Assembly: GCF_026810225.1 (NCBI RefSeq)
Contig: NZ_CP113865.1
Location: 1,198,001 to 1,262,000 of the forward strand
Direction of reading: 5' to 3'
DNA length: 64,000 nt
From: Caldicellulosiruptor morganii
GTDB taxonomy: Bacteria; Bacillota; Thermoanaerobacteria; Caldicellulosiruptorales; Caldicellulosiruptoraceae
In this document: positions 1-8,600 of the stretch, one piece after another
How positions within the stretch are numbered: the stretch's first letter is position 1
How the letters are laid out: the number at the start of each line of letters is the position of its first letter
The notes under the pieces: model-generated
Seen by the model: only the letters and a program-made list of their open reading frames with translations
What the model was told of the DNA's origin: nothing
The model's database searches: none
Made by a program: the position numbers and the translations under genes

Positions 1-994
1 TTCTTTCTTTTACAAAAATTGAGTCACTTATAATTCTTTCATTAAGTCTGCAGATAATTTCTTTTTTTTCGACACCCTTGTTTGAAACCTTTACTTTTAT
101 AAGTTCTGACTTATTTTCTGTAGTAAAAGTTTTTATATAAAAATACTCATCATTTTCAAACCACCGACAGTCGGTTAGAATAACAGCTTGAAAATCAGTT
201 TTTTCAAAACAATATTTTTCAAAACTTAAATTACAGTTTGAAATATCTTCTAAAAATTTTTCAAGAGGATAGATTATCATAGTTTGTTTAACAGAAAAAT
301 CTGTATGGTCAAAATTTTTGCCTTTCTCTTGTATAGCTTCAAAGATAATATCAAATTTTTCAGAATCACCAATTCTGCCAGTTTCAAATAAAATATATTT
401 TCCACGTAGCAGTGTAGTTTTACTCAAATTAAGCTTTCTTATAATCTTTTCAGAAATATATGAAAGATCATAAATTTTTTCTAATAAAAAATCAAAGAAA
501 AAAAGAAATGATTTTGACTTTCTATAATTAATTGATTTTGTTTGTACTTCTAATGTAAAAATAGAATATCTATCATCTAAAATTTTTGTTTGACAAAAAA
601 ATTCATTTTGCCCTGAAAACTTATCAAGTTCAACTAATGAGTTATAAGGTAATTTTATTTCATACAAATTTTCCTCAATGTGATTTAGAACATCTATCTT
701 TAATATAGAAAAAGTGGATAAACTATAATTTATAGATAATCCATAAACAACTTTCTTTAACCTATCAATTCCAATAATATCATCTAATGATGTTTTTAAT
801 TTATAATCACTTAACAAATGAAGATATTTATCTTTCTCAAGGGAATATAAAAGTAAGTTTGTAATTTTTGAGTTAGAATTTTCCTCTCTTGTTGCTATAA
901 ACAAAGTTTCTTTGTGATATAAGAGCCTTAAGTTGTAATGTTTTTTTAGTGGATTTTCTGATAGTACAATTTGGGGCTCAAACAAGTGTCCCAT
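1..994 (-). CDS. Unknown protein, partial (runs off the left edge)
   Basis: The minus strand is open for 331 codons from an ATG at 994 to base 2 with no stop. The product begins MGHLFEPQIVLSENPLKK and is rich in Lys, Ile, Phe and Asp, as expected of a real AT-rich gene. I see no signal peptide, membrane segment or motif that I recognise. The start is uncertain: no good ribosome site precedes the ATG, and a GTG five codons upstream, just after an in-frame TAA, is an alternative. The weak start could mean that the 5' end is a junction and the protein is truncated. The existence of the reading frame is clear; its function is unknown. Confidence 0.6.
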   Translation of the reverse strand, partial: MGHLFEPQIVLSENPLKKHYNLRLLYHKETLFIATREENSNSKITNLLLYSLEKDKYLHLLSDYKLKTSLDDIIGIDRLKKVVYGLSINYSLSTFSILKIDVLNHIEENLYEIKLPYNSLVELDKFSGQNEFFCQTKILDDRYSIFTLEVQTKSINYRKSKSFLFFFDFLLEKIYDLSYISEKIIRKLNLSKTTLLRGKYILFETGRIGDSEKFDIIFEAIQEKGKNFDHTDFSVKQTMIIYPLEKFLEDISNCNLSFEKYCFEKTDFQAVILTDCRWFENDEYFYIKTFTTENKSELIKVKVSNKGVEKKEIICRLNERIISDSIFVKER

Positions 995-1096
995 AAAAGT
1001 TATTTTATGCACTTATTGACACCTCACAAAAATAGGTAATATTTTTAATAAAACATTTGATACTCGTGATATTTCGTAATATAGAAAAGGTTAAAA

Positions 1097-1140
1097 TAAG
1101 GGGTTACCTACTTTCATTTTAAGATAACCCCTTAGTTTTT
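1097..1140. terminator. Hairpin terminator, possibly bidirectional
   Basis: A perfect 10-bp stem (1097-1106 with 1125-1134, taaggggtta/taacccctta) lies downstream of the toxin-like gene on the minus strand. T-rich tracts follow on both sides. It lies between two minus-strand genes and would separate their transcripts. Confidence 0.6.
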
Positions 1141-1182
1141 ATCAAGTTATTTCATTAATTTTATAAGTTTGCAATAAACTAG

Positions 1183-2046
1183 TTAATTTGGATAAAACAT
1201 ATGCGCAGGGGCATGTTTTGTAGCAGTAAGCATGCCATGATAATGAGGAAAATAAAAAGGACTATTTTGATGTGGAGGATCTTTTTGATATTTACCATGT
1301 GTCGATATAGCTAATGTTCGAGCGAGATCCTCTGTTCTGCAAAAAACATTATAATCATATTTTGCTTTTTCTTCATCTCCTTGAAGTTGCAAGACTAGGT
1401 CTGCCATTCTCACTCGAATTATTGCTTCTTCTTTACTAATGGCAGGTCCTACAAAGACTTTTCCGAATCTTATAACAGACATATAATAATCATATGTTTG
1501 TTTTGTTTTTATTTTGTCTAAAACTTTATTAACTACAACGTAAGTATAACCACCAATCACAATTGCAGATAGTGAAGCTAACAAAATTGCAATTAGAACT
1601 TCACTTAATTCTAAAGCAATAGGCAAGGCAATTACAAACTGTGCCGAAACAGTATCAGAATCACCAATATTATACTCCTCTTTTGTTTTTTCATCAATTA
1701 GCTTTGCCTTTAAATTTTCACCATCAAAGTATTCTACTTTTACAGAAAAGTTTCTTTCTTCATTTAGACTTGAATTGTCCAAACTTTTATCAAACTTTTT
1801 AGTGTTAAGTGGCTTGACTTTTAATTTTATCTCATTTGTATCTTTGTCAAACGTAGCAATATACTTATATCCTTCGTACTCTGCTTCTGCTCTCTTGATT
1901 TTTTTATCGGCATCGTAGATTTTTATTTTATCTTTCCAAACATCATATTTTGGTTTTGCAAAGCTGACAGAATTGATAGGCAAAAAGGTTAATATAAAGC
2001 TAATACAAACAATGATAGCTAATATTCTCTTCATTTTGTTTTTCAT
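1183..2046 (-). CDS. Secreted, membrane-linked toxin-like protein (SAR2788-like C terminus)
   Basis: The 287-residue protein begins with a clear signal peptide (basic MKNKMKR, hydrophobic core, SFA at about 30). A lysine-rich region follows, then a membrane segment at about 145-170. The C-terminal domain contains YDYNVFCRTEDLARTLA, then a His-rich end with HYH and HMFYP. This layout resembles SAR2788-type putative secreted toxins, an assignment made from memory of the family and only moderately firm. The ATG at 2046 is chosen because GAGGGG lies 9 nt upstream; a GTG at 2055 is too close to that site. IS110 copy A is inserted just upstream, within the ribosome site, which it regenerates. Before that insertion the gene directly followed the subtilisin gene at 3963-4928, so the two probably formed one operon. 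Confidence 0.6.
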   Translation of the reverse strand: MKNKMKRILAIIVCISFILTFLPINSVSFAKPKYDVWKDKIKIYDADKKIKRAEAEYEGYKYIATFDKDTNEIKLKVKPLNTKKFDKSLDNSSLNEERNFSVKVEYFDGENLKAKLIDEKTKEEYNIGDSDTVSAQFVIALPIALELSEVLIAILLASLSAIVIGGYTYVVVNKVLDKIKTKQTYDYYMSVIRFGKVFVGPAISKEEAIIRVRMADLVLQLQGDEEKAKYDYNVFCRTEDLARTLAISTHGKYQKDPPHQNSPFYFPHYHGMLTATKHAPAHMFYPN

Positions 2047-2235
2047 TTTTAACACCCCTCGTATAATATGATTATCAAATCAATCAAAGATTCATATCTC
2101 AATTGGTACATTAAATTATTAGTACCAATTGATTACTGGAAATTCATTAAATTAAATTCTCTTCCCTAAACACTCACTTCTTAAAAATTGAATATTAAAA
2201 TTGACTGCTACAGCTTAAATTTGCCCTTTATCTTT

Positions 2236-2520
2236 GGTAAACTAAAATCAGAAAAAAGTTAAGCCTGATTTTAGTTTGTTGGATATTTTTGGCTCACCCC
2301 TGCTGGACGTGCTTTGATAACTGCACGCCACAGCTTGTGAGAGACTGAACCCCAAAGGATTACATGAGTAATGTTTACTCGTTTGCTGTGCACGGTCAGT
2401 TTACCACATCTGATTTGAGCATATCAGATGTGTGCACCCTGTAAACTGCTCCGTAGCTCTAATATCGGCGAGGCTGCTATTGTCATGTAATCCCCAGGGA
2501 TAAAGGGCTTAACTCTTTTT
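2236..2520 (+). ncRNA. Candidate IS110 bridge RNA, copy A
   Basis: The conserved non-coding left region of the element folds as a bridge RNA should. A 5' hairpin pairs aaactaaaatcag (about 2239) with ctgattttagttt. A first stem-loop (GCTGG-ACGTGC/GCACG-CCACAGC, 2302-2334) is flanked by an internal loop with CACCCCT on the 5' side (2295-2301) and GTGAGAG on the 3' side (2336-2342). The first matches the left target plus core seen at the insertion site (CACCCCT). A second stem-loop closed by GGATTACATGA/TCATGTAATCC carries CGTTTGCT (about 2380), similar to the right IS end, and GGCGAG (about 2467), similar to the complement of the left IS end. Known biology: IS110 recombinases use such RNAs. 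The loop assignments are my inference. Confidence 0.65.
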
Positions 2521-2553
2521 CTTACCACTACTTGCAAAAAGGAGGTCTTTCAA

Positions 2554-3798
2554 TTGCCAAACACTTTAATTGTGGGCATTGATATAAGTAGTCAGTCAAA
2601 TTCCATCTTCTTCGTCGATGATGCCGGAAACCACTTAATCAAAAAACCTTTTTCTTTGCCAAACGATCAACAAGGGGCTAACGAATTAATCCAAAGAGTT
2701 ATCAATTGCCTCAATCAGTACAATCTATCCTTTGTCAAGTTTGGCATGGAAGCTACTTCACATTACACATGGCACCTTCACCTTCATCTTGCTTCTTCTT
2801 CTGAACTACTACCTTACAAACCAACCTTCTACGTACTTAACCCAAGCATCGTCAAAGGATTTAAGAAAATCTACACTTTCTTGCCTAAAACAGATAATAT
2901 CGATGCCATCATTATTGCTGAATGTGTCAGGTTCAGTAAACTAAATCCAACACCTTTACCTGACTTCAAATATGCTGCGCTGCAACGTCTTACCAGAATG
3001 CGCTACCACCTTGTTCATAATCTAACTCGCGAAAAAAACAGAGCTCTCAATCTCATATACCTTAAATTCTCTACTTACTCTCAAGACTGTCCATTTTCAG
3101 ATATCTTTGGTAAAGCATCTGTTGCTATCATCGAAAACTTTACCCCAGATGACATTGCCTCCATGCCATTAGAAGACTTAATCAAATTTGTATCTCACAA
3201 CGGCAATAACAGATTGTCAGATGTCAATAAAATCGCTGAAATACTTAAAACCGCTGCAAATCGTGCTTTCCGTTTACATCCCTTGTTGGCTGAAGCTAAC
3301 GACTTAGCTCTTTCTATGACACTTGAAAACATTAGATTTATGCAAGAACAACTTAAAAAGCTCGACAAAGAAATCTCTAAACTTCTTAAAGCTTTCTCCC
3401 AAACCTTGACCACTATCCCTGGCATAGGAGATGTCCTTGCAGCCGGCATCATCGCTGAAATCGGTGATATCAAGCGCTTCAAAAATGAAGCTGCTTTAGC
3501 TAAATACTCTGGCCTGGTTTGGACCCAATATCAGTCAGGCAATTTCAATGCCCAAGATGTCTCATTAGTTAAGTGTGGTAACCAATACCTGAGATACTAT
3601 CTTGTTGAAGCTGCTAACTGTGTAAGGGTGCACACAGTACGCTACAAAGCTTTCTACAACAAGAAGTTCTCAGAGGTTACCAAGCATCAGCATAAACGTG
3701 CCCTCGTCCTCACTGCAAGACGTTTGATTCCTTTGATCTTTGCCATGCTCAGCAAAGGTCAAATATATGAAGAAAGAGGTGATGTTTACAATACTTAG
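2554..3798 (+). CDS. IS110-family transposase (DEDD recombinase), copy A
   Basis: The 414-residue recombinase has the IS110 layout. An N-terminal RuvC-like DEDD domain includes GIDISSQ (Asp10) and TDNIDA with catalytic acidic residues. The C-terminal Tnp_20 domain includes TIPGIGDVLAAGIIAEIGD and the Gly/Asn-rich region before YLRYYLVEAA that carries the recombination serine in this family. The start is TTG, preceded by AAAGGAGG 8 nt upstream. The other two copies differ at only a few positions and all three are full length, so the element was probably active recently. It acts on DNA as a tetramer guided by the upstream RNA (family knowledge). Confidence 0.93.
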   Translation: MPNTLIVGIDISSQSNSIFFVDDAGNHLIKKPFSLPNDQQGANELIQRVINCLNQYNLSFVKFGMEATSHYTWHLHLHLASSSELLPYKPTFYVLNPSIVKGFKKIYTFLPKTDNIDAIIIAECVRFSKLNPTPLPDFKYAALQRLTRMRYHLVHNLTREKNRALNLIYLKFSTYSQDCPFSDIFGKASVAIIENFTPDDIASMPLEDLIKFVSHNGNNRLSDVNKIAEILKTAANRAFRLHPLLAEANDLALSMTLENIRFMQEQLKKLDKEISKLLKAFSQTLTTIPGIGDVLAAGIIAEIGDIKRFKNEAALAKYSGLVWTQYQSGNFNAQDVSLVKCGNQYLRYYLVEAANCVRVHTVRYKAFYNKKFSEVTKHQHKRALVLTARRLIPLIFAMLSKGQIYEERGDVYNT

Positions 3799-3962
3799 TT
3801 AATCTCAAATTTTTAGTTTAATAATCTTCTCTAAACAAGCTGCCAGTTAAATTTTTCCATGCTGAGCGGCTCGGTATTTTATTGTCTTTTTTCGCCTAAT
3901 AATCTAAAAAATTTTTCTTAAAAACCCTCTTGACATTTTACCGTTTGTCTCCGAATTCTTTT

Positions 3963-4928
3963 TCATTTGAATCTCAAAAGACCATAACCAAATATATTAT
4001 CTTTACCTTTTTCACCCAGATCCTTGGATAATTTTATTAGCACGTTATAAATTTTGTCTTTATTAATGCCATATTTAGGATTTAATCCCCACTTTTCTGG
4101 TTTGCTTAAAATAAGAGCAATCATTCCTGTTAAGTGGGCAGCAGCAACTGAGTTTCCACTTGAGAGTTTGTAAGTTTTATTTACGCTGGTTGACAAAATA
4201 TTTTCGCCGTAAGAGCAAAAATCAATTTTTCCCTGGGCAGAAAACTGCGATATTTGATTTTTATAGTTGACAGAAGCAACAGAGATAACTTCGGGATAAG
4301 AAGCAGGGAAGCCTGCTTTTCTGCCAAATGAATTTCTCGCCGAAGCAACAATGATTATTCCGTGTTTTGTTGCTTGTTTAGTAATTTTTCGTAGTCTTGA
4401 GTTATCAGATGATGTAGAAAAACTCATGTTTACAATGTTAATTTTGTTTTTTATACACCAGTCAAGAGCACGTATTACCGAATCAACTTTTCCTTCAAGT
4501 TTTTTATTTAAGATTTTTAAGATGTAGATTTCAGCTTCAGGTGCGATGCCGACAATACCAAAGTTATTATTTTGAGCTGCGATTATACCAGTGATAAAAG
4601 TTCCGTGTCCTGTTTCATCCAAGGCAGGTTTATTTGGTTCTATAAAGTTAATAGTTTTGATAATATTTGCATGTTTTAAATCAGGATGATTAAGGTCGAT
4701 GCCGGAATCCAAAATAGCAATTTTTACGTGTTTGCCTTTGGTAAATTTCCATGTTTTTGTGATACCAAGTTTTTTATAGCTCCAGGGAACAATTTGCTTT
4801 TTGGAAGCTTGCAGATGGTTTTGGGAGAAGATTTTCTTATGGATGTAGTTGTTAGCAACAAGTGTTGATATTAATATTACAAAGATAACACCTATTAGTA
4901 CTAAAAGTTTTTTATGTTTGTGCGACAA
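3963..4928 (-). CDS. Membrane-anchored subtilisin-like serine protease (S8)
   Basis: This S8 protease of 321 residues has all catalytic motifs: Asp74 in ILDSG, His108 in GHGTF, the oxyanion Asn near 199, and Ser260 in GNSVAAAHLTG. An N-terminal membrane segment (about 8-25) would hold it outside the cell with the active domain exposed. A TTG at 4928 is the likely start, because GGGAGG lies 7 nt upstream; the longer frame from 4946 would contain that ribosome site. It could process peptides as LanP proteases do, but no precursor is adjacent. Its old neighbour was the secreted toxin-like gene at 1183-2046, now 1.9 kb away because of IS110 copy A. Maturation of that protein is a plausible alternative role. 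Confidence 0.85.
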   Translation of the reverse strand: MSHKHKKLLVLIGVIFVILISTLVANNYIHKKIFSQNHLQASKKQIVPWSYKKLGITKTWKFTKGKHVKIAILDSGIDLNHPDLKHANIIKTINFIEPNKPALDETGHGTFITGIIAAQNNNFGIVGIAPEAEIYILKILNKKLEGKVDSVIRALDWCIKNKINIVNMSFSTSSDNSRLRKITKQATKHGIIIVASARNSFGRKAGFPASYPEVISVASVNYKNQISQFSAQGKIDFCSYGENILSTSVNKTYKLSSGNSVAAAHLTGMIALILSKPEKWGLNPKYGINKDKIYNVLIKLSKDLGEKGKDNIFGYGLLRFK

Positions 4929-5242
4929 CTTAGAACCTCCCAGCAAAATAAATAGGATTAAAGTATTTAAGAGGTGTTAAGTATAGCGATAGTCATCAAC
5001 CCCTTTCAATGGATAAAATAACTATAAATACTTATAACAAAAAAAAAAAAAACGCAATAGGCAAATTAAATAAATTTTTACATCTTCATATAGAAAGTTT
5101 AAACAATATAATTGTATTTTTATACTTGGCGTAAAGTTTTTATAGAATTTGAGATGAGAAAAAACTATTCCTCTTAGCAAAGAAGATAGAATAGTATAAA
5201 ATAATCAAGAAGACAAATGGTAAAATGTAAAGGAGTGGAAAT

Positions 5243-5908
5243 ATGAAAATAAAAATATTTTTAATGATTTTGTTTTTTATTCTTTTTGGAGTAATACTTT
5301 TCTTTGGTAATGGAGAACCAAAATACTTTATAGTTTTTCTTCTTGCTTTTTTTCCAATTGGTACTTTTTTAATTTTGGCAGGTGCGTATAAATTTCTTAT
5401 CTTGTTTTTTCAAAAGAAAGGCGATACTCAAAATATTAGTAGAATTAAAAAGTGGGTTGATAAAAATCTAAATTTTATATTAATAATGATTATTTATCAT
5501 TTTGTTTGTATTTTGATATTCATAATTTATACCTCAGCCGCATGGGATGGTTTATTAAATTCATCTTCCATTGATTCTTTTGTTATATACACACCAATAC
5601 TAATTTATGAAATTAGAAACAATAGTTTTGTTTTAGTCCTTATATTGTTTTACATTTTTGCTCTTCCGTTTTGGACATCAATCGATATTTACATTTACAG
5701 TGTAGGATTTTTGATAACTTTTATTCAATACAAAATAAACATACTTAAGTTTAATACCAAAATGGTAGGGCCATCATCTCCATGGGAATATTGTATAGCA
5801 AGTTTTTTGCAATTCGAGTCACCATTAACCATTATAAACACTATTTTGCTCTATCTTTTTACACTAATTTTAACGATGACTATTATTAAATTATCTTTAG
5901 CTTGTTGA
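5243..5908 (+). CDS. Polytopic membrane protein of unknown function, C terminus supplied by an IS end
   Basis: The product has 221 residues and about five hydrophobic segments (roughly 5-25, 28-55, 75-97, 128-155, 198-217) and little else. The start is supported by AAGGAGTGG 6 nt before the ATG. The last codons (LAC, stop) lie inside the terminal repeat of an IS5-type remnant that begins at 5898, so the original C terminus has been cut off and replaced by a few residues and a stop from the IS. Whether the truncated protein still works cannot be told. I do not recognise the family. Confidence 0.6.
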   Translation: MKIKIFLMILFFILFGVILFFGNGEPKYFIVFLLAFFPIGTFLILAGAYKFLILFFQKKGDTQNISRIKKWVDKNLNFILIMIIYHFVCILIFIIYTSAAWDGLLNSSSIDSFVIYTPILIYEIRNNSFVLVLILFYIFALPFWTSIDIYIYSVGFLITFIQYKINILKFNTKMVGPSSPWEYCIASFLQFESPLTIINTILLYLFTLILTMTIIKLSLAC

Positions 5909-6039
5909 ATAAAACAGATTAACAGAAAAGACAATAAATAGATATATATAAAAAGCCATCCTCCTTAAGGTAAAATTATAGCAAGAGAAGACTAAAAACA
6001 CGTAACTAAGGAGGATGGCAATGACTAATTTTATTAAAA
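5898..6039 (+). mobile_element. Remnant of the IS5-type element (5' end only)
   Basis: The stretch matches the right-hand end of the intact element at 43157-44271. It has the terminal repeat TAGCTTGTTGAATAAAAC, a pair of AAGGAGGATGG-type inverted sequences and the first codons of the transposase (MAMTNFIK). It is broken off by the IS21 end at 6040. Confidence 0.75.
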
Positions 6040-6099
6040 TGTAAATGTCAATATCAAAATGAACAAAAAATCGAAAATAAAAATGTACAAAAAATAAAC

Positions 6100-6864
6100 T
6101 TAGTTTTGCTGGTTTGTGTTGCTAAAATATACTGTTTTTGACTGCAATCTGTATGAAGGACCTTTTATGAAAATCACGTAAGAATGATGGAGTAGCCTAT
6201 CCAAAATTGCATTTGCTATCGTCGCTCCACCAAATATCTCTCCCCATTCAGAGAATACAACATTAGTTGTTATTATTGTACTGCTCTTCTCATATCTGCT
6301 CGATATCAGCTGGAAAAATAAATTTGCTCCATCATTGTCTATTGGCAAATAACCTATCTCATCTATTATTAAAACTTTATATTTTGAAAAATGTTTAAGC
6401 CTGTATTCTAATCTGTTCTCTAACAGTGCTTTTTTTAGCTGAGCTATTAACTCTTGAAAATGTATAAAATATGTTGAATACCTTCGTTTTGCACACTCTA
6501 TACCTATTGCTGTGGCTAGATGCGTTTTCCCTACCCCTGGTGTTCCGACAAATAGTATATTTTCATTACCCTCTAAAAATCTTAAACCTATTGAGTCCAT
6601 TATCTGTTGCTTGTTTATACTTGGCTGAAATGAAAAATCAAAATCTTCTATACCTTTTATAAATGGGAAATTTGCCACCCTCACACATCCTAATATCGCC
6701 CTTTCTTCTTTGGCTTTTATCTCTAAATTACTAAGTTCATATAATGCATCTGTCATACTCTTTTCTCCGCTTGCCACTAAATCTAAGTATTTGTCAAGGT
6801 TATTTTTTATGTTGTGAAGACCTAACTCTTCTAAGTTGTTAAGTAGTTTCACATAGTTGCTCAT
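6100..6864 (-). CDS. istB: IS21 transposition helper ATPase IstB
   Basis: The 254-residue AAA+ ATPase carries a Walker A motif, GTPGVGKTHLA (about 107-117), a Walker B motif, VLIIDEIGYLP, and the arginine-containing C-terminal part typical of IstB and DnaC. It assembles on DNA and delivers the IstA transposase to target sites. The start ATG is preceded by AAAGGAGA. It lies 20 bases downstream of istA in the same transcript. The length is normal and the gene looks intact. Confidence 0.93.
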   Translation of the reverse strand: MSNYVKLLNNLEELGLHNIKNNLDKYLDLVASGEKSMTDALYELSNLEIKAKEERAILGCVRVANFPFIKGIEDFDFSFQPSINKQQIMDSIGLRFLEGNENILFVGTPGVGKTHLATAIGIECAKRRYSTYFIHFQELIAQLKKALLENRLEYRLKHFSKYKVLIIDEIGYLPIDNDGANLFFQLISSRYEKSSTIITTNVVFSEWGEIFGGATIANAILDRLLHHSYVIFIKGPSYRLQSKTVYFSNTNQQN

Positions 6865-6884
6865 TTTTAGATTTTCTCCTTTCT

Positions 6885-8087
6885 TTAGGTTTTCAACAGA
6901 TTATCAAATTTCTTTAGGTTCTCCTCACATATCTTGTTAAGCTCTTCTTTTTGACCAACTCTCATTAGCATGAGCTGTTTGTAATCTTCATCGTGATAAT
7001 TGATACTTTTTTCATCAATAACATGTATCCTTAACAGGTTTGTGTTATAATAAATATAAATTTTGTTTTCCACCTCCTTTACTTGGACTGTCTTTCCTAT
7101 ATATTCGGGTGGAACAGAGTATTTACTTCCCTTGTAGTAAATCAGAGAGTCCTTTTGGACTTTAACTGACTTGTAGGAATTTAGGTAACTCTCTATTAGC
7201 CTTTTGTCTGGCAAGGGTTGTAAATACTCTTTTTCTTTTTGAAACAGAAGAGCAGGTGGGACTTGAGTTGTTTGATTTGGCTGCATATTGACCTTTGCGT
7301 TTATCTCTTTTATTATCCTTACTAAGTCCTCTTCTGTTTCAAATTCACCCTGATATGGCAGTATCCAATCTATAAACTTGTTTGCTGCTTCAACTTTTCC
7401 TTTTGTGTACGAATGTCTTGGTTTGCACAGTTTCACTTCAAACCCAAAGTCTTTTGCAAAACTTTTAAATCTTGAATTTACTTTAATTTTCTCACCTGTT
7501 ATATCAACAACTGCTGCTGCATTGTCAAATAAAATCTCTTTCGGTACTCCGCCTATATCTTTGAATATTCTTATTAGACTTTCTATTAATTCTTCTTGAG
7601 TTTTTGTCCTGTTTATCTCAAAGCAGCAATATCTTGAATAACCTAATTTAAAATCAAGAACATTAATGACAAACTCCTCTCCATTTCTTGAGACAAGCTT
7701 CATATTCTCTTTCCAATCAACTTGCGCTTGCTCACCTGGATCTGTCTCAAATCTTGGGTGACCTTTTATTTTCTTCTCTGGCTTTAATCCTTTTTTCTTA
7801 ACATACTTATTGAAATTTGAGTATGTTCCTATTGTCTCATCTTTTGATTTTAAATACTCATAAACACCCTTGACTGTAACTCCTTTGATAGCAAGCTTTG
7901 ATTTTATCTCATCATAGTATTTGTCCAATTTACTTGGTTTATTTCTATTCTTAGGTTTTCCTTCATAACCCTCATAATACTTTTTTACTGTTCTTCTGTC
8001 TATCCCATATATTCTTGCAAGTTCTGAAAAGTTAGGTTTCATTTTCATCGCCCTTATCATGTTTAAATGTGCTGTTAAGTTCTGCAT
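6885..8087 (-). CDS. istA: IS21 transposase IstA
   Basis: The 400-residue transposase has an N-terminal helix-turn-helix (LARIYGIDRRTVKKYY), then an rve/DDE integrase core with GEQAQVDWKE, ILFDNAAAVV and the glutamate in KGKVEAANKF, and a C-terminal beta domain. AGGAGGG lies 7 nt before the ATG. It is somewhat shorter than many IstA proteins, but all three catalytic acids can be seen. Together with IstB it should be a functional cut-and-paste unit. Confidence 0.92.
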   Translation of the reverse strand: MQNLTAHLNMIRAMKMKPNFSELARIYGIDRRTVKKYYEGYEGKPKNRNKPSKLDKYYDEIKSKLAIKGVTVKGVYEYLKSKDETIGTYSNFNKYVKKKGLKPEKKIKGHPRFETDPGEQAQVDWKENMKLVSRNGEEFVINVLDFKLGYSRYCCFEINRTKTQEELIESLIRIFKDIGGVPKEILFDNAAAVVDITGEKIKVNSRFKSFAKDFGFEVKLCKPRHSYTKGKVEAANKFIDWILPYQGEFETEEDLVRIIKEINAKVNMQPNQTTQVPPALLFQKEKEYLQPLPDKRLIESYLNSYKSVKVQKDSLIYYKGSKYSVPPEYIGKTVQVKEVENKIYIYYNTNLLRIHVIDEKSINYHDEDYKQLMLMRVGQKEELNKICEENLKKFDNLLKT

Positions 8088-8187
8088 TTGATATCCCTCC
8101 TCACTATGAGAAAGGATATCATATCAATGTATAATTTTGTACATCCTTATATTCCACTTTCAGTACATTTTTATTTTATCATTAACA

Positions 8188-8600
8188 TTATATCAAAACT
8201 TCCTTTGAGATATAATACGATGATAGAAGAGAATGGAGCAAATTTGTCAGGTGGGCAGAAGCAGCTTATAGCGATAACCAGGGCACTTTTAAAAAATCCT
8301 GAGATAATAATAATGGATGAAGCGACCAGTAACCTTGACACTGTAACCGAGCAGGCGATAGGAAAGGTAATAGAGAAGGTATGTGAGGGGATAACCACTA
8401 TAATAATAGCGCACAGGCTATCCACTATTTTGAAATGCGACAGGGTTGTGGTAATGCATGAAGGCAGGATAGTAGAAGTGGGGACGCATGAGGAACTCAT
8501 GGCAAAGAAAGGATATTATTATAACCTGTGGAGAGAGCAACTGATGGGACTTGAGCAAAAAGGACTTTTGGGTTTGGTTGGGAGTGCAGCTGGAGGATGA
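8188..8600 (+). pseudogene. LanT-type exporter remnant 1 (C-terminal ATPase piece)
   Basis: Only the last ~135 residues of a bacteriocin ABC exporter remain: the LSGGQKQ signature, Walker B IIIMDEATSNLD, the switch histidine in IIAHRLS and the C-terminal tail ending VGSAAGG. The peptidase, membrane domain and Walker A are gone, cut off by the IS21 end. Reading continues upstream into IS21 as a chimaeric frame, but that part is not homologous. The stop overlaps the start of the MFP gene (ATGA), so the fragment may still matter for translating that gene. Confidence 0.85.

Larger units (their letters stand above)
2060..3950 (+). mobile_element. IS110-family element, copy A
   Basis: The boundaries come from aligning three copies in the window (others at 19955-21844 and 58270-60162). 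The left end reads CGTATAATATGATTATC and the right end CCGTTTGTCT. A CT dinucleotide occurs at both junctions (2058-2059 and 3949-3950), as expected of an IS110 core dinucleotide, with no longer target duplication. The element is about 1.89 kb: roughly 490 bases of non-coding left region, then the transposase. Near the left end is an inverted repeat, CAATTGGTA/TACCAATTG. It separates the subtilisin gene from the toxin-like gene. Confidence 0.85.
6040..8187 (-). mobile_element. IS21-family element (istA-istB)
   Basis: The element has two genes, istA and istB. Similar ends, TGTAAATGTCAATATC on the left and TGTTAATGATAAAATAAA inverted on the right, each carry ATGTAC repeats further in, as IS21 ends do. 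Its left end cuts an IS5-type remnant and its right end cuts the LanT gene fragment at 8188. The boundaries are judged from the ends and the broken genes. Confidence 0.8.

Noticed and set aside
8088..8187. Start of the LanT1 frame inside IS21
   Set aside because: The first ~33 residues come from the IS21 end and are not homologous to any LanT, so the frame is chimaeric and the real remnant starts at 8188.
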